Below are positions 23,964-34,699 of a stretch of 64,000 nucleotides of DNA, piece by piece. Both the position numbers and the translations under genes were made by a program. A model generated the notes under the pieces. It saw only the letters and a program-made list of their open reading frames with translations. It made no database searches and was not told the DNA's origin. The stretch comes from Paraphoma chrysanthemicola (taxonomy: Eukaryota > Ascomycota > Dothideomycetes > Pleosporales > Phaeosphaeriaceae): NCBI GenBank assembly GCA_020744225.1, contig JAGMWG010000007.1, positions 1,612,001-1,676,000 of the forward strand, in the 5' to 3' direction. The stretch's first letter is position 1. Each line of letters starts with the position of its first letter.

Positions 23964-24206
23964 CCATGGCCCAGGGTAATTAGACGAACCCTGCTAATCT
24001 GGGACGCATGCTTGCGACTTCGTATATAGACAAGTGCATGCGCTGTACGTGTGTGCGCGGCTTGGTTTGACATTGCCAACTTCACTATTCGTCCCTGCTT
24101 CGCCTCGCCCATGCGAAGCTATCGCGCCTTGCTTCTCCCGTCCCAAGTTCCTCCGACAGAAGGATAGTGGTCTGGTTCGCTGAACCACCACACGCGATTC
24201 GCGACC

Positions 24207-26026
24207 ATGAGCACAGAACGAACATCAGCACATCGACATCGCAGCATCGCCGAAGAACCAGTAACTTCTGTCTTGCCTGACGGCGATGTGCCGTACGACC
24301 CCACACATGAATTCAACCCCGATGAGGAAGTGCTCGCTGCCCTAGGTTACAAGAGCGAATTCAAGCGCGAATTCTCGCTCTTCACGACTTTCTGCGTCAG
24401 TTTTGCGGTCCTGGGCTTACTGCCCAGTTTCGCGAGTACGCTGTATTATGGCATGGGGTATGCAGGTACAGCGGGCATGACGTGGGGATGGATTATTGCC
24501 ATGGTGGGCATTCAGTGCGTTGCGATGAGCATGGCGGAATTGTGCTCGAGCATGCCGACAAGTGGAGGGCTGTACTATGCGGCTGCGGTGCTGGCGCCGC
24601 CGGGCTGGGGACCGTTTGCGGCGTGGATTACCGGGTGGAGCAATTGGTGTGCGCAGGTTACTGCGGCGCCTTCTGGTATGTCTTCAGTCGAGTGAGTTTG
24701 GATGAAGGAAATGGCACTAACATCCAGACAGTGAATTATGGAATCTCGGCTATGATATTGGCGGCTGCATCCATCAGCAATCCAGATTACGTACCGCAGA
24801 GTTGGCAGGTGTTTTTACTCACTGTCTTCATCATGATCATCCATGCGGCGCTGAGTTCGATGCCGACGAAGTGGCTGGCGCAGTTCAACAGCGCTGGTTC
24901 AACGTTCAACTTCCTCGCTTTGATTGTGGTCATCATCATGATCCCAGCTGGCACCGACCGAGCAGACCGCGGTCTTCCTCGCTTTGCTCCGTCCAGCGAA
25001 GTCTGGGGCACGATCTACGAAGGCACTGCGTTCCCACCAGGTGTAGCCGTGCTCATGAGCTTCATTGGCGTCATCTGGACTATGAGCGGATATGACTCGC
25101 CTTTCCATCTTGCGGAGGAATGTTCAAACGCCAACCTGGCATCGCCACGCGCGATCGTGCTCACTTCTGCAACAGGCGGCATCTTTGGCTGGTTCTTGCA
25201 GCTTGTCGTGGCATACACCGTTGTCGATATCGAACAAGTCCTCGATTCGGAGCTTGGACAGCCATTCGCTGCATACCTCATGCAGTGCATGACACAAAAG
25301 ATGACTCTGGCTATCCTCGCTCTCACTATCATCGCGGGCTTCTCCATGGGCCAGGGATGCATGATCGCAGCATCGAGAGTCACATTCGCGTACGCGCGTG
25401 ATGACTGCTTCCCTCTCAGCAAGTACTGGAAACGAGTCAACAAGCACACCCAAACACCTGCGAACGCTGTGTGGTTCAACTGTGTTATTGGCATCCTTCT
25501 CCTGCTACTCATCTTTGGCGGCGACCTTGCAATTGGCGCCCTCTTCTCTATTGGTGCCATTGCAGCTTTTGTGTAAGTCCTAGCATTCCTATCCTACCAA
25601 CCTAGCAGCAGTACTAACGAAACAATCAGAGCCTTCACAATCCCGATCTTCATCCGCGTCTTCTTCGTCGGCAACCGATTCCGCCCCGGCCCCTGGAACC
25701 TCGGCAAATTCTCCATCCCAATCGGCGTCACTGCATCCGCTTTTGTCGCGCTCATGGTCCCAATCCTCTGTCTACCCAGCGTCGTAGGCGCAGATCTGAC
25801 GCCCGCCGACATGAACTGGACATGTCTCGTCTATGGCGGTCCCATGTTTCTGGTCACGATTTGGTGGTTTGTTAGCGCGCGTAAGTGGTTCAAGGGACCA
25901 AAGGTCAATATCGAACATATGATGCTCGGCAGGGGGGAGAGTATTGATGGCCAGGGCTTGGCGGATGCAAAGGATCGGGATGATTCAAGCGGGGATGGGA
26001 AGTTGGCGCAGATCAAGACTTCATGA
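24207..26026 (+). CDS. APC-superfamily amino-acid/GABA-type permease
   Basis: Exons 24207-24675, 24732-25572 and 25630-26026; 568 residues; introns of 56 and 57 nt (acceptors ACAG and TCAG chosen to keep APSVNYGIS and AAFVAFTIP in frame). A plasma-membrane permease with about 12 hydrophobic spans. The N-terminal LAALGYKSEFKREFSLFTTF with FAVLGLLPS, SSMPTSGGLYYAAA and SPFHLAEECSNA match the fungal ACT subgroup (choline, GABA and amino-acid permeases such as Hnm1 and Uga4). The exact substrate cannot be read from the sequence. GATA motifs upstream suggest nitrogen control. Confidence 0.92.
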
Positions 26027-26671
26027 AGAAGTGCTTGGATCTGCGTATGTTGTATACCAAGTATGGTTGGAGAGGGTAGAAGAGGTTGCTCACGGGAAGA
26101 GGGGGAAATGTATATGCTTGTACTGTAAAGTTTGTCCGTGTAGCGTTATACCCATGCAATCGCTCAAGTTAAAAGACCGTCCGTCTTTTCTACAGTATAT
26201 CGCTCATATATTGTCTAGTCCCGCGCATCGCGGCATCAGGTTGCAGCAGCACTGGGTCCGTGCCGACATCACTCGATGCCCACCATATCAATGTCCTCAA
26301 TCCGTTAGCGTGGGTGCTTCCGACTCACTTCCCTATCATTATTACATGTACAAATACGTCTCAAGAGACTACATAGATTCAACATCAAAACAGAGTCCAA
26401 TAGAAGCCTGCTTATCACAACGCACGCGACAAAAGATAATTTATCATCCAGATCGTGCCCGTTGCCCGTGCGGCGGCATACATCGGCTCGGTACATCACA
26501 AGTACAGTGATTACAACACAACACAACACCAGCCCACTTCACTATCCCTAATCAAACCTCTCACTCCCCAAATCCGACAACCTCCATGTCCCCTTCCAAA
26601 GAGACACTGCAAATATGTAGCATATATTTATCATTTTATTTCAAAATCCCAACATCTCAACCAATCACACT
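26027..26671. other. Intergenic between permease and tRNA-Asp
   Basis: 645 nt, no gene seen. The part near 26520-26660 is AT-rich with runs of CA and CC. Confidence 0.5.
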
Positions 26672-26735
26672 TCTCGAATAGTATAGTGGTCAGTATTTCG
26701 GCTTGTCAAGCAATGTCAATTCGCCGGAGGCCGGG

Positions 26736-26794
26736 GTAAGTTCTACCACACACACACAAGTCCCACCTTGTTCATGTGACTGACAAGCGTCCAG
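26736..26794 (+). other. 59-nt GT-AG insertion inside the tRNA-Asp T-stem
   Basis: It interrupts CGGG/G of the T-stem. The donor GTAAGT, the short (CA)n run, a CTGAC branch-like word and the CCAG acceptor give it every sequence mark of a short fungal spliceosomal intron, and its length falls inside the 46-65 nt class seen in protein genes here. Exact borders could shift by a base because of flanking G residues. Confidence 0.7.
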
Positions 26795-26804
26795 GTTCGA
26801 TTCC
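26794..26804 (+). promoter_or_regulatory. RNA polymerase III B box of tRNA-Asp
   Basis: GGTTCGATTCC matches the B-box consensus. Its first G is the last base of the 59-nt insertion, so the B box survives in the interrupted gene. Confidence 0.7.
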
Positions 26805-26830
26805 CCGTTCGAGAGCTATTCCAGCTGTTC

Positions 26831-26837
26831 TTTTTTT
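26831..26837 (+). terminator. Pol III terminator (T7) after tRNA-Asp
   Basis: A run of seven T residues starts 15 nt after the mature 3' end, the usual Pol III stop signal. Confidence 0.7.
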
Positions 26838-28034
26838 GCAATTTTGAGACTATTGGCGGTGGGGTGTGCGAATGGAGGAGTTGGAGACGTGGGCGAAATA
26901 CCTTGTGTGTGGTGGAGTCGACATGGAGTGCTTAGTGGTGCGTGCGTCTCGCGTGGATGCGGGATTAGGCGTGGAGCGAGAGAGTACACAGTAGCATATT
27001 TGGAAAGATTGGCCGATTATATTTTGGAGGGGGGAAAAATGGGAAATGGGGTTTACTTATGAGTTATGGGAAGAGGTAAGGATTGGACAACATGGTATTG
27101 TAAAAAGGGATGCTACTTTCTGGACAGGCCGTGAGAGCTATTGTTGGAGGTGTTACTAGCCACAGTGGCTGGGTGTATGTGGCGCATGCATGTGTTCTCT
27201 GAGCATGCCAAGTGGAAGAAGCTGTCCCACTTGTTTAGCTGGGTGCAGATTGTAGGGAGGCGTAGTGCGATCTCAGGCTTGGGTGACGCTTTCCAAGACC
27301 GCAATCCATGGTTTCGCGCTATTATGGCATCACATACCCAAGACAACTACCCGGGCAGCAAGATAACTCCACGTAGACTACCATGTTCTAGACCAGAAAA
27401 AAGACACAGGATTCAGGTCCAAAATTCCGCTTTCTCTTTGTCTCCGACCTATTTTTGGCGTTGCTGCAAGTGGTCGAGTCCGATATGCATACGACCACGA
27501 AGTCCGCTAAGAACGTCACACATCACGCCTCGTCAGCGAAAACCCTAGACGGAGCATCTGCTAGACACGGCCAAGACACTTTTGATGGATAGCCATTGTT
27601 CCTGGTTTCGATTATTAACAGCCTCACAAGCCTCTTGCTCGGGATGACAGTGTCGAAACATTGAACCCCACTGATCGCAACAACCGGACTTGTGTCAAAT
27701 GTCTAGGAGTCATCCAGATCATACTTCTTCCCTTCGCGACTTCGCTTGCGAGCCCTTGCGCTTGCGCCCACGGAGTACCACATGATGCACGCCGTATAGG
27801 AGGGGCTCGAGGGTGAGGTCTTCTTAGCGAATAGTTTTGATTCCGCCTTCCAGTGCCAAGTTAGATTGTGACCTACTACTAGAAGACGCGTATGTCCTGT
27901 CTTGTTTCCAAGGTAGATACAAGGACTCTAGTCGAGCTAATTAGCACACTAGACGACCCGAAGACATTTTCGTCCTCGTCAAGCAATACTTTGATCGACA
28001 TTTGCCATCACTTATATCACTAGCAAACGCGAGA
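26838..28034. other. Intergenic, possible short minus-strand exon
   Basis: About 1.2 kb with no certain gene. A minus frame ending at a stop at 27703-27705 stays open for 73 codons (to about 27924) and ends with a protein-like GKKYDLDDS. An acceptor-like CTAATTAGCTCGACTAG lies just upstream of it. It cannot be assigned to a family and is left as a candidate. Confidence 0.4.
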
Positions 28035-29174
28035 ATGGGCGAAGATGTACCACTCATCCATCGAGCATCGAGCTCGTTATCGTATATTTCGTCGCGATCG
28101 AAGACAATGTTGAATCCTCATATGCTACCGTCCAAGCTCTTCGTGGGCATTTGCTTCGTCCTCTTCACCTTTCCCATCTTATTCTGGCATCGAGACACCA
28201 TCAAGAAAACCTCCGTTCCATACCCTCGACCCGTCACAAGACCTATACCGCAATTCATCGCCTCCGGCACCTCGCAATGCCTCCCACCCACAACCGCCGA
28301 GATGATTGAACAAGCGGTCCGCAAACATGTTGCATGTCGCAAATACTCCCCCTTCACAACAAGCAGAGCCCGCATTGCGACCGTTACGGCACACTTCGGA
28401 GGCCCTGACGAACACTACCAGACGGCCTTCGAAAGTCACCTTCTTCATAGCCTCATTCACGGCACCGAAGTCCGCGTCATGTGCGATCCCATCATCGACG
28501 ATCTGTGGAACAAACCTGCCTTCATTCTCAACCTGCTTATGCGCGAAATACTCAAGCCCGAGAAGGAGCGTCTTGAATGGATTATGTGGATTGATCGCGA
28601 CACCATCATCCTCGACCAATGCCGGCCCATATCATCCTTCCTACCACCCGCAAAACCGCGCGTTGGATCATGGTGGCGCCGCGGCGATAATCAAGAGAAG
28701 AATATCACGCATGTAAATTTGCTTGTGACGAATGACTTCAATGGCTTGAATAACGGCATCTTCCTTCTTCGCGTCAATGAGTGGGCTATTCGACTCTTCA
28801 CAGCCATCCTCGCGTTCCGGCACTACAATCCCGACATTGTCCTCCCATGGAGTGAACAATCCGCCATGGAGCACGTTATTCAGACAGAGGAATTCAAGCA
28901 CCAAACGCGCCTCGTGCCGCAGCATTGGTTCAATGCGTACGATCACGACGGTGCGCAGACATTTGCCGGGAGAGATGATTTGATGGAGTTGAATGAGGAG
29001 TGGGTTAGAAAAGGGGATTATCTAGTACATTTTGCAGGACATCCGGACAAGGGGAGGGTGATTGATGAGTATGTGGAGATGCTGAGCGGGCTGCCGGATG
29101 TGTGGGAAGCTGGGACGGTGCAGAGGGATGTGAGTGAGGAGGTGGATGGGTTTTGGAAGGATCTGGGGTATTGA
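28035..29174 (+). CDS. GT34-family galactosyl/mannosyltransferase (Gma12/Mnn10 type)
   Basis: Single exon, 379 residues. A Golgi type II membrane glycosyltransferase that adds galactose or mannose to N-glycans or mannan. The first ATG (28035) precedes a short cytosolic part and one membrane anchor (about 34-52, LFVGICFVLFTFPILF). The catalytic domain has TAHFG near 118-122, the metal- and sugar-nucleotide-binding DxD in WIDRDTIILD (D187 and D189), GLNNGIFLLR, and a C-terminal HFAGHPDKG. All these are characteristic of GT34. Donor specificity cannot be told from the sequence. Confidence 0.92.
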   Translation: MGEDVPLIHRASSSLSYISSRSKTMLNPHMLPSKLFVGICFVLFTFPILFWHRDTIKKTSVPYPRPVTRPIPQFIASGTSQCLPPTTAEMIEQAVRKHVACRKYSPFTTSRARIATVTAHFGGPDEHYQTAFESHLLHSLIHGTEVRVMCDPIIDDLWNKPAFILNLLMREILKPEKERLEWIMWIDRDTIILDQCRPISSFLPPAKPRVGSWWRRGDNQEKNITHVNLLVTNDFNGLNNGIFLLRVNEWAIRLFTAILAFRHYNPDIVLPWSEQSAMEHVIQTEEFKHQTRLVPQHWFNAYDHDGAQTFAGRDDLMELNEEWVRKGDYLVHFAGHPDKGRVIDEYVEMLSGLPDVWEAGTVQRDVSEEVDGFWKDLGY

Positions 29175-31355
29175 GGGAGAAAGTGAGGGTCGGATGTATT
29201 ATATATTTTCGTTTGTACCTGGAAACTGAATGGGTTTACAGGGACTTTGGATTCTACAGTTTTGCGTTATGTTGACATCTCGAGGCACTGGTAAGAGAAA
29301 GGAAGTACGATGTCATGAAGAGTGAGCGACGGTCTCCAAAAAGCCACTCGGTACTGCACCTTGATATGTCTCTTGGGACACTCCTGAAGGCCTTCGCGCA
29401 TGCCTATATCTTCAGCGAAACCATAATCAAATGCCGAGGGCCTCTGGACTACCGTGTCGAAGGTCGCGATGGTTGTCTCGGTAGCGTTTGAACATCTCCA
29501 CGCTGCCCTCAAACGAAGTTGCCGAAGGGGCGGAGCTGTTGTCCCGATGGAGGTTGGAAGATGCAGCTAGTCATCTGTCGTCGGCCAAGTGATCCTAAAG
29601 GCTTGCGACACTATTCATGAGCACAATCGGCATTCACTTGGAAGACTTCATTGGCTGCGGCTGGAGGACTCCCACACCCGATGACAGAAATTAGCTGCAT
29701 ATCGATTGCCGAGTAGTGCATCGTGGAGTTTCGTCTAGAGTGCAAGACCGTTTGCAGATTCTTGAGCGACTGGGGACGTTTACTCATGCATCTTTAAGGT
29801 TGTGGGAGTATGCCCGCCTACCGAAGTAAGTGGTGTGATGCTTTCAGACCAACGCGGGGCTGGTAAGGATGTGCAGCACGCGAGGAGGCCTGAAGATTGC
29901 GTCCCTTGAGTTCACAACTCGAGCCGAACGCATTGTGGAAATATGCCTGCAAATCTTACTCGAGCATACCGCCCATGACGAGTATGATGGTAAAGAGATC
30001 ATCAGCGCTATATGGACTATGCGCTGAAGTCGTCTGTGTGTGGGCGACGGACCATCAGAAGAGTTATCTGCGGATCGTTAAGGTGCAGGCTGCTGTCGCA
30101 GGAACCCTGAAGACTTCGCTACGCAGCCATGCTGTCGGGTGGATACTCGCTGGCTGCAAGGTACTGTGTTGGGGTCAGCCTGGGTGGATCCAATGACATT
30201 AGATCTCCACGATCACATGCTCACTAACATAGTGGCGGCCAGTTGGTCTCGGACGGGAGGTGGGAAGGCGCACCAAGGGTCGGCAGGCTCCGAGCTAGAA
30301 CTCCTGGACAACGCAAGTTCGCCTTCCCTATCAGCTTCGATAAAACGTTTCATCGAGTCGATCATCTTCATGCGCAGTTCTCCTCGCTTAGCCATGAGCC
30401 TGAAGCCGGATGTGCGTCTGTGCAGTCGCCGTTTGACAGGTGACATTCTTCACGATGCAGGGCTGTGATTGGATGCTGCGTTTGCTCATCGTGCCGCGCA
30501 ATGTCATCGATTCAAGGCCACTGGCTTCGCGACGAGGATTTTGCCTCTATCGCAATTCACCTGCATAGGGGATTCGCCCTCGAGTCAAACACGCATTGTT
30601 GCCAATAGGTGTTGTCATTCACTTAAGTCTGGGATCTTCTCTGCACGTCGCAGCTAGCACACCCGCGGGCCTACTGGTTTCATTGCGACCACCAAACCAT
30701 TCGGCCCACGATATATCTTTTGCTGGACGATCATCAGATAACCCAGAGGCAATCCTCCAAAAACCACCGTATCGACTTTCCACTTACCGAGGGATCGCCA
30801 CAGCTGCCGGCGCCCGAAAAGGTTGAGCCTAGCTCGTCAAGCCACGGTGGGCGTAGAATCGACGCTATTTGACGGCACACAGTCGAGAAGGAAAAAGGCC
30901 CGACTCGGTTCCGCGGCAGGTCCCATCCACAGACGCGGGTTGGGAGTGGAGCGGCGCTACAAAGAATTCCAAAGGTGAGTCGCATTTTAAAGACGCACGT
31001 TGCTCAGCTCGCGCGAGCATAACCTTGCCTGCCACGTTTTCTCGACAAGTCCGCAACGCAGCACACGACCCAGAGCGACCAGTTCCATGAGAGCCCGTGC
31101 GACCACAAACCTCGACCATATCACATGTACCACCCAAGCAACACCTACCTGCCGAACGGATTTGCCGAATACGCGCATCATCAACTCGTTCCTGGAGCCC
31201 GGCACTCATACCCTCGCAACTTGATCATCTCTGGACACCGAAAGTGCCGCCTTGACACAACTCTATACTTTGCCTGATTGGACTCTCTTTGACCACTTGA
31301 GTAGATCTTGTCGTACGTTTGATAGGGCGACGGCTGTCGCATCGAAGCAGTCGCA
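29175..31355. other. Large gene-free stretch
   Basis: About 2.2 kb. It contains dispersed repeat copy D (29384-29432) near the left end. Several short frames exist (for example a 77-codon minus frame at 30213-30446), but none shows a recognisable family, good splice context or a matching neighbour. Confidence 0.5.
29384..29432 (+). repeat. Dispersed repeat, copy D
   Basis: CCTGAAGGCCTTCGCGCATG, then TCTTCAGCGAAAC and CATAATCAAATG follow the same word order as copies A and B. Confidence 0.5.
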
Positions 31356-32710
31356 ATGTCGCAATCAGTCATCTTTCCGGAAGCCGGAATATTTTACGGC
31401 GTATGTTGGATTGTCGTGATACTACGTTTGATCTCGAGAAGACTGCATCGAGGATCATGGAAGCACTTACAGCTTGATGATTATTTGATCCTTTTGGCAA
31501 TGGTGAATGCATCCACCTATTCTCCGTCTTATCCAAACTGACAAAAAGCTGTAGGCTACAGACACAGTTCTGATTGCCATCATGAGCCAGGTCGTACAGA
31601 CCAGCTCTAACCTGTTACCACCTGGAGAGGACGTTTCTGGTTACACCCAAGCAGAGAAAGACAGTCGCATCTATGGATCTAAGCTCGTCTTGGTCGTCGA
31701 GCAGATGCAAATCTTGACCATTTGGCTCATCAAGACGTGTCTACTCTTGCTATACAACAGAATGACGACGATACTGCCCCAACATCGAATTGTCGTCGCA
31801 ACATCGATCTATGTGGCCGTGGCTTTTGTATGCTCATCCTCCAACTCAAAGCTTGCAACTCTAACTTGGCATAGGTCGTCATGGAAGTACTGTATTTTGG
31901 CGTTTGGTGCAGGCCTTTCGATCAATACTGGGCCTTGCCTCCAAATTCAAGTAAGCTCTCAGTGACCGCGAACGGCCGCTCATATGCTAACAAATTTAGA
32001 ACAATGCTCGGCTGCGACGAATCATCTCATCACGAATGCGGTCTTCAATATCTCCTCCGACCTAATCATAATCAGCATACCGCTTCCCCTGCTTTTCCGT
32101 GTCCGTTTACCAAAGAAGAACAAAGCTGCACTGTTCACAGTGTTCCTAATAGGAGCGTTCACTGTACGTGCCCTAATACTTGTACAACGATCCTTACTGA
32201 CAACTTCAGATCGTCGCAGCTGCTCTCAACAAATACTACTCATTCACCAACCCATTCGGAACGGAGTGGACCGTCTGGTATCTCCGTGAATCGTACACCG
32301 CACTGCTCTGCGCCAACCTTCCGCTTATCTATCCCCTGATCCAACGCGTCTTCAGACTACGCAACTGGAATTCGAATACATACGACGGAGAAGCCGATTA
32401 CCGGATGAGCTCAAGGCGTCAGCGGAGTCGCCCGACATTGGATTCCATGCGAGCAAACTCCACTCGAGAGATCTTGTCGGACTCGAAACTGCCGCCCGTT
32501 CACAAAGGGCTGCACGGGACGGTCCGTCGAACCGAGAGCCAGGAGATTATGAGTTATGATGTGAATGAGGAAGAAGGGCCGCACTTTATTACCAGTGCGA
32601 TTGATCTGGACGATGTGAGGTCATCCAAGGTCTCGAGTACGGGTACATCGGCAGACTGGCGGCCTGGAGAAGAGAACAAGAAAGTTCTTGATCCGTATCG
32701 CGCCGTCTAA
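31356..32710 (+). CDS. Rhodopsin-like 7TM integral membrane protein (PTH11-related, no CFEM)
   Basis: Exons 31356-31502, 31555-31827, 31875-31950, 32000-32163 and 32210-32710; 386 residues; introns of 46-52 nt, all with clear GT-AG ends and continuous protein reading. Seven hydrophobic spans, with the fungal signatures RLISRR and LQLDDYLILLAM after the first span, CRPFDQYWALPP in the middle, CSAATNHLITNAVFNISSDLIII, and a WTVWYLRESYTALLCANLPLIYPL span. The first span starts almost at the N-terminus, so the extracellular N-terminal region is very short. The C-terminal tail of about 110 residues is hydrophilic. Members may be surface receptors, but function is unknown for most. Confidence 0.9.
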
Positions 32711-32939
32711 GCGTAGTTTCTAGTTTTAATTATGATACCCATTTCTATTCACGACTTCTTGTGTCGTTGCGACTAATGCTGCGCGTGAGGCGCGTGGAGC
32801 ACCATGTTGTCACTCCAAATGGGGTTGCTAACCATCAAGGTATCAACTATGTCGACCGAAGCCATAGCACCACATCATCTTCAAGTGTGAAGCCCGCAAA
32901 ACTTCGCTCTGACCAGAACCACACTTAAGATCCTACACA
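32711..32939. other. Short intergenic with FAD-oxidoreductase promoter
   Basis: Nothing distinctive seen. Confidence 0.4.
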
Positions 32940-34699
32940 ATGCACATCCACGACGTCCTCATCATCGGCGCCGGTCCAGCCGGCCTCGCTGCAGCCGCGA
33001 GACTTCACGAACCCACGCCCTCGGCAACCTTCACTGATGACGAACACCAGCGGTACCACTGGATCAAAAAGCACGGCCGCAAACCCAACATCAAGAACTA
33101 CAAAACGCACAAAACGTCCCTGCCAACCCCGCCCTCAAGTCCAGACTCCTCGGACTGCGGCTGCTGCCATGTTCCCAGCCAGCAGCTCGATATGCTCGTG
33201 TTAGACGCTGATGGGGAAGACTGGATGGCCAAGTGGAATAGATTATTCAATACATTTGGCATAGAATACCTGCGTAGCCCAATGTTTTTCCAGATTGATC
33301 CCGCGGATCGGGACGCACTGCTCGCATATACACATGCACAGGACCGCGAAAGCGAGTTGCAGGCCCTGCCCGGCTGCGCGGGGAAAGAAGTCAGCAAGCA
33401 CAAGAAGAAGAAGCGACTGAACATGAATGCGAGAGGCCAAGGACGGTTCCTGGGCCGCACACCAGATATTGATGAGAGAGATCGAAAGGATTATTACACG
33501 CCCAGTAAGGAATTGTTTGAGGACCAGTGTGGAGATGTGGTGAGAAGGTATGGCTTGGAGGGAATAGTGAGGAAAGAGATGGTTAGGGACATCGAGTTCG
33601 CGCCTATTGGGTCATTCAAGGACGTCGAACACGATAGTGTTATTTCGGACGGTGGCGATGATGTCGATGATGATGTGAAGGTTTTCCGCGTCACAACCAA
33701 CGCCGGTGTGCGATACACGTACACCCTCATCCTCGCTGTTGGCCCAGGAAACGCGCCATGCATACCACCTATCGCTGGCTTACCAAGTGCGCTCCCACAC
33801 GAAGGCTTGACACACGCGATGCAAATCAAACATTTTCCTCCACCACATGTCGAATCGAAAATCACCTCGAACCAAGCAACGAGTATGCTCGTTGTCGGTG
33901 GGGGCCTAACAAGCATCCAAATAGCCGATCTTGCGCTCAAGCGCGGTGTAAATAAGGTCTGGCTCGTGATGCGTGGGCCTGTAAAGGTCAAGTATTTTGA
34001 CGTCGAGCTGGAATGGGTGGGCAAATTTAGGAATTTCAAACAGGCAGAGTTTTGGACAGCGGATACGGATGACGGTACATTAAACACAGCCACGAAAGAT
34101 GACTAGAGAGGGATTGCTGACGATTACTAGAACGCTGGGAAATGATTTCGCAAGCTAAGAATGGTGGGAGTATCACGCCGCGGTATCGTAAGATACTAGA
34201 TTCGCATGTTGCCAGTGGGAGGATTGCGTTGCACACTTACACGACTTTACAGTCTGTGGCTTGGGATGAAGAAAGGAAGATGTGGAAGTCGATCACTACG
34301 GCTCCAGAGATCTCACTTCCGCCGATCGATTACATCGTCTTCGCAACCGGTATTCAGTCCAATATTTGCACGCTCCCGTTCCTCCAAACCATTCAGCAGC
34401 AGTATCCCATCGACACCATCGGAGGTCTGCCATGTCTCAACGACGATCTCATGTGGGATGACGAGTTACCGCTCTTCGTGACTGGCAGGCTAGCTGGCTT
34501 GCGACTGGGGCCTGGAGCGCCGAATCTTGTTGGTGCGAGAGTTGGTGCAGAGAGGATTGCGTGGAATGTGGAAGATGTATTGAAGAAATTGGGCAGATTG
34601 AAGGACAGAGAGGGAAAGAAGGAAGATGAAGAGATGGAAGCGTATGCATCGGCAAGGGACAATCGATTTGATGGGTTGGTCGGGGTGGACGAGCTCTGA
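32940..34699 (+). CDS. FAD/NAD(P)-binding oxidoreductase (monooxygenase-like)
   Basis: Exons 32940-34074 and 34131-34699; 567 residues; a 56-nt intron (GTACAT to ATTACTAG) joins DTDD to ERWEMISQ. Two dinucleotide-binding Rossmann motifs are visible: GAGPAG at residues 10-15 for FAD and VVGGGLTS near 320 for NAD(P)H, followed by an FATG motif typical of flavin monooxygenases and L-ornithine/lysine hydroxylase-like proteins. A Lys/Arg-rich, Ser/Pro-rich insert lies between residues 45 and 170. The substrate is unknown. The C-terminus is charged. Confidence 0.85.

Larger units (their letters stand above)
23147..24206. other. Intergenic with repeat copy C and permease promoter
   Basis: About 1.06 kb without a gene. 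It contains dispersed repeat copy C (23155-23310) and three plus-strand HGATAR words (23866-23871, 23874-23879, 23958-23963) ahead of the amino-acid permease. Confidence 0.5.
26672..26815 (+). tRNA. tRNA-Asp (GTC) with a canonical intron and a second GT-AG insertion in the T-stem
   Basis: The genomic gene spans 144 nt, and removing two inserts leaves a 72-nt tRNA that folds fully. Acceptor TCTCGAA pairs with TTCGAGA (7/7), D-stem GTAT pairs with GTAT (two GU pairs, as in yeast tRNA-Asp), anticodon stem TCGGC with GCCGG, loop TTGTCAC (anticodon GTC), T-stem CGGGG with CCCCG, T-loop TTCGATT, discriminator G. Insert 1 is 13 nt between positions 37 and 38, the normal nuclear tRNA intron site. Insert 2 is 59 nt (26736-26794) between T-stem positions 52 and 53; it begins GTAAGT, has CTGAC 15-20 nt before its end, and ends CCAG, exactly like the spliceosomal introns of neighbouring genes. 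A-box-like TAGTATAGTGGTC and a consensus B box GGTTCGATTCC are present. Whether it is transcribed and spliced is unknown; a pseudogene is possible, though no stem has decayed. Confidence 0.85.

Noticed and set aside
26672..26735. Reading the tRNA as a plain tRNA-Asp with a single long intron at 37/38
   Set aside because: One long intron would have to remove the variable region and the 5' strand of the T-stem, leaving anticodon and T-stems unpaired; two separate inserts restore all stems.
30213..30446. 77-codon basic minus-strand frame
   Set aside because: Looks superficially protein-like but has no recognised family, no neighbours and no splice partners.
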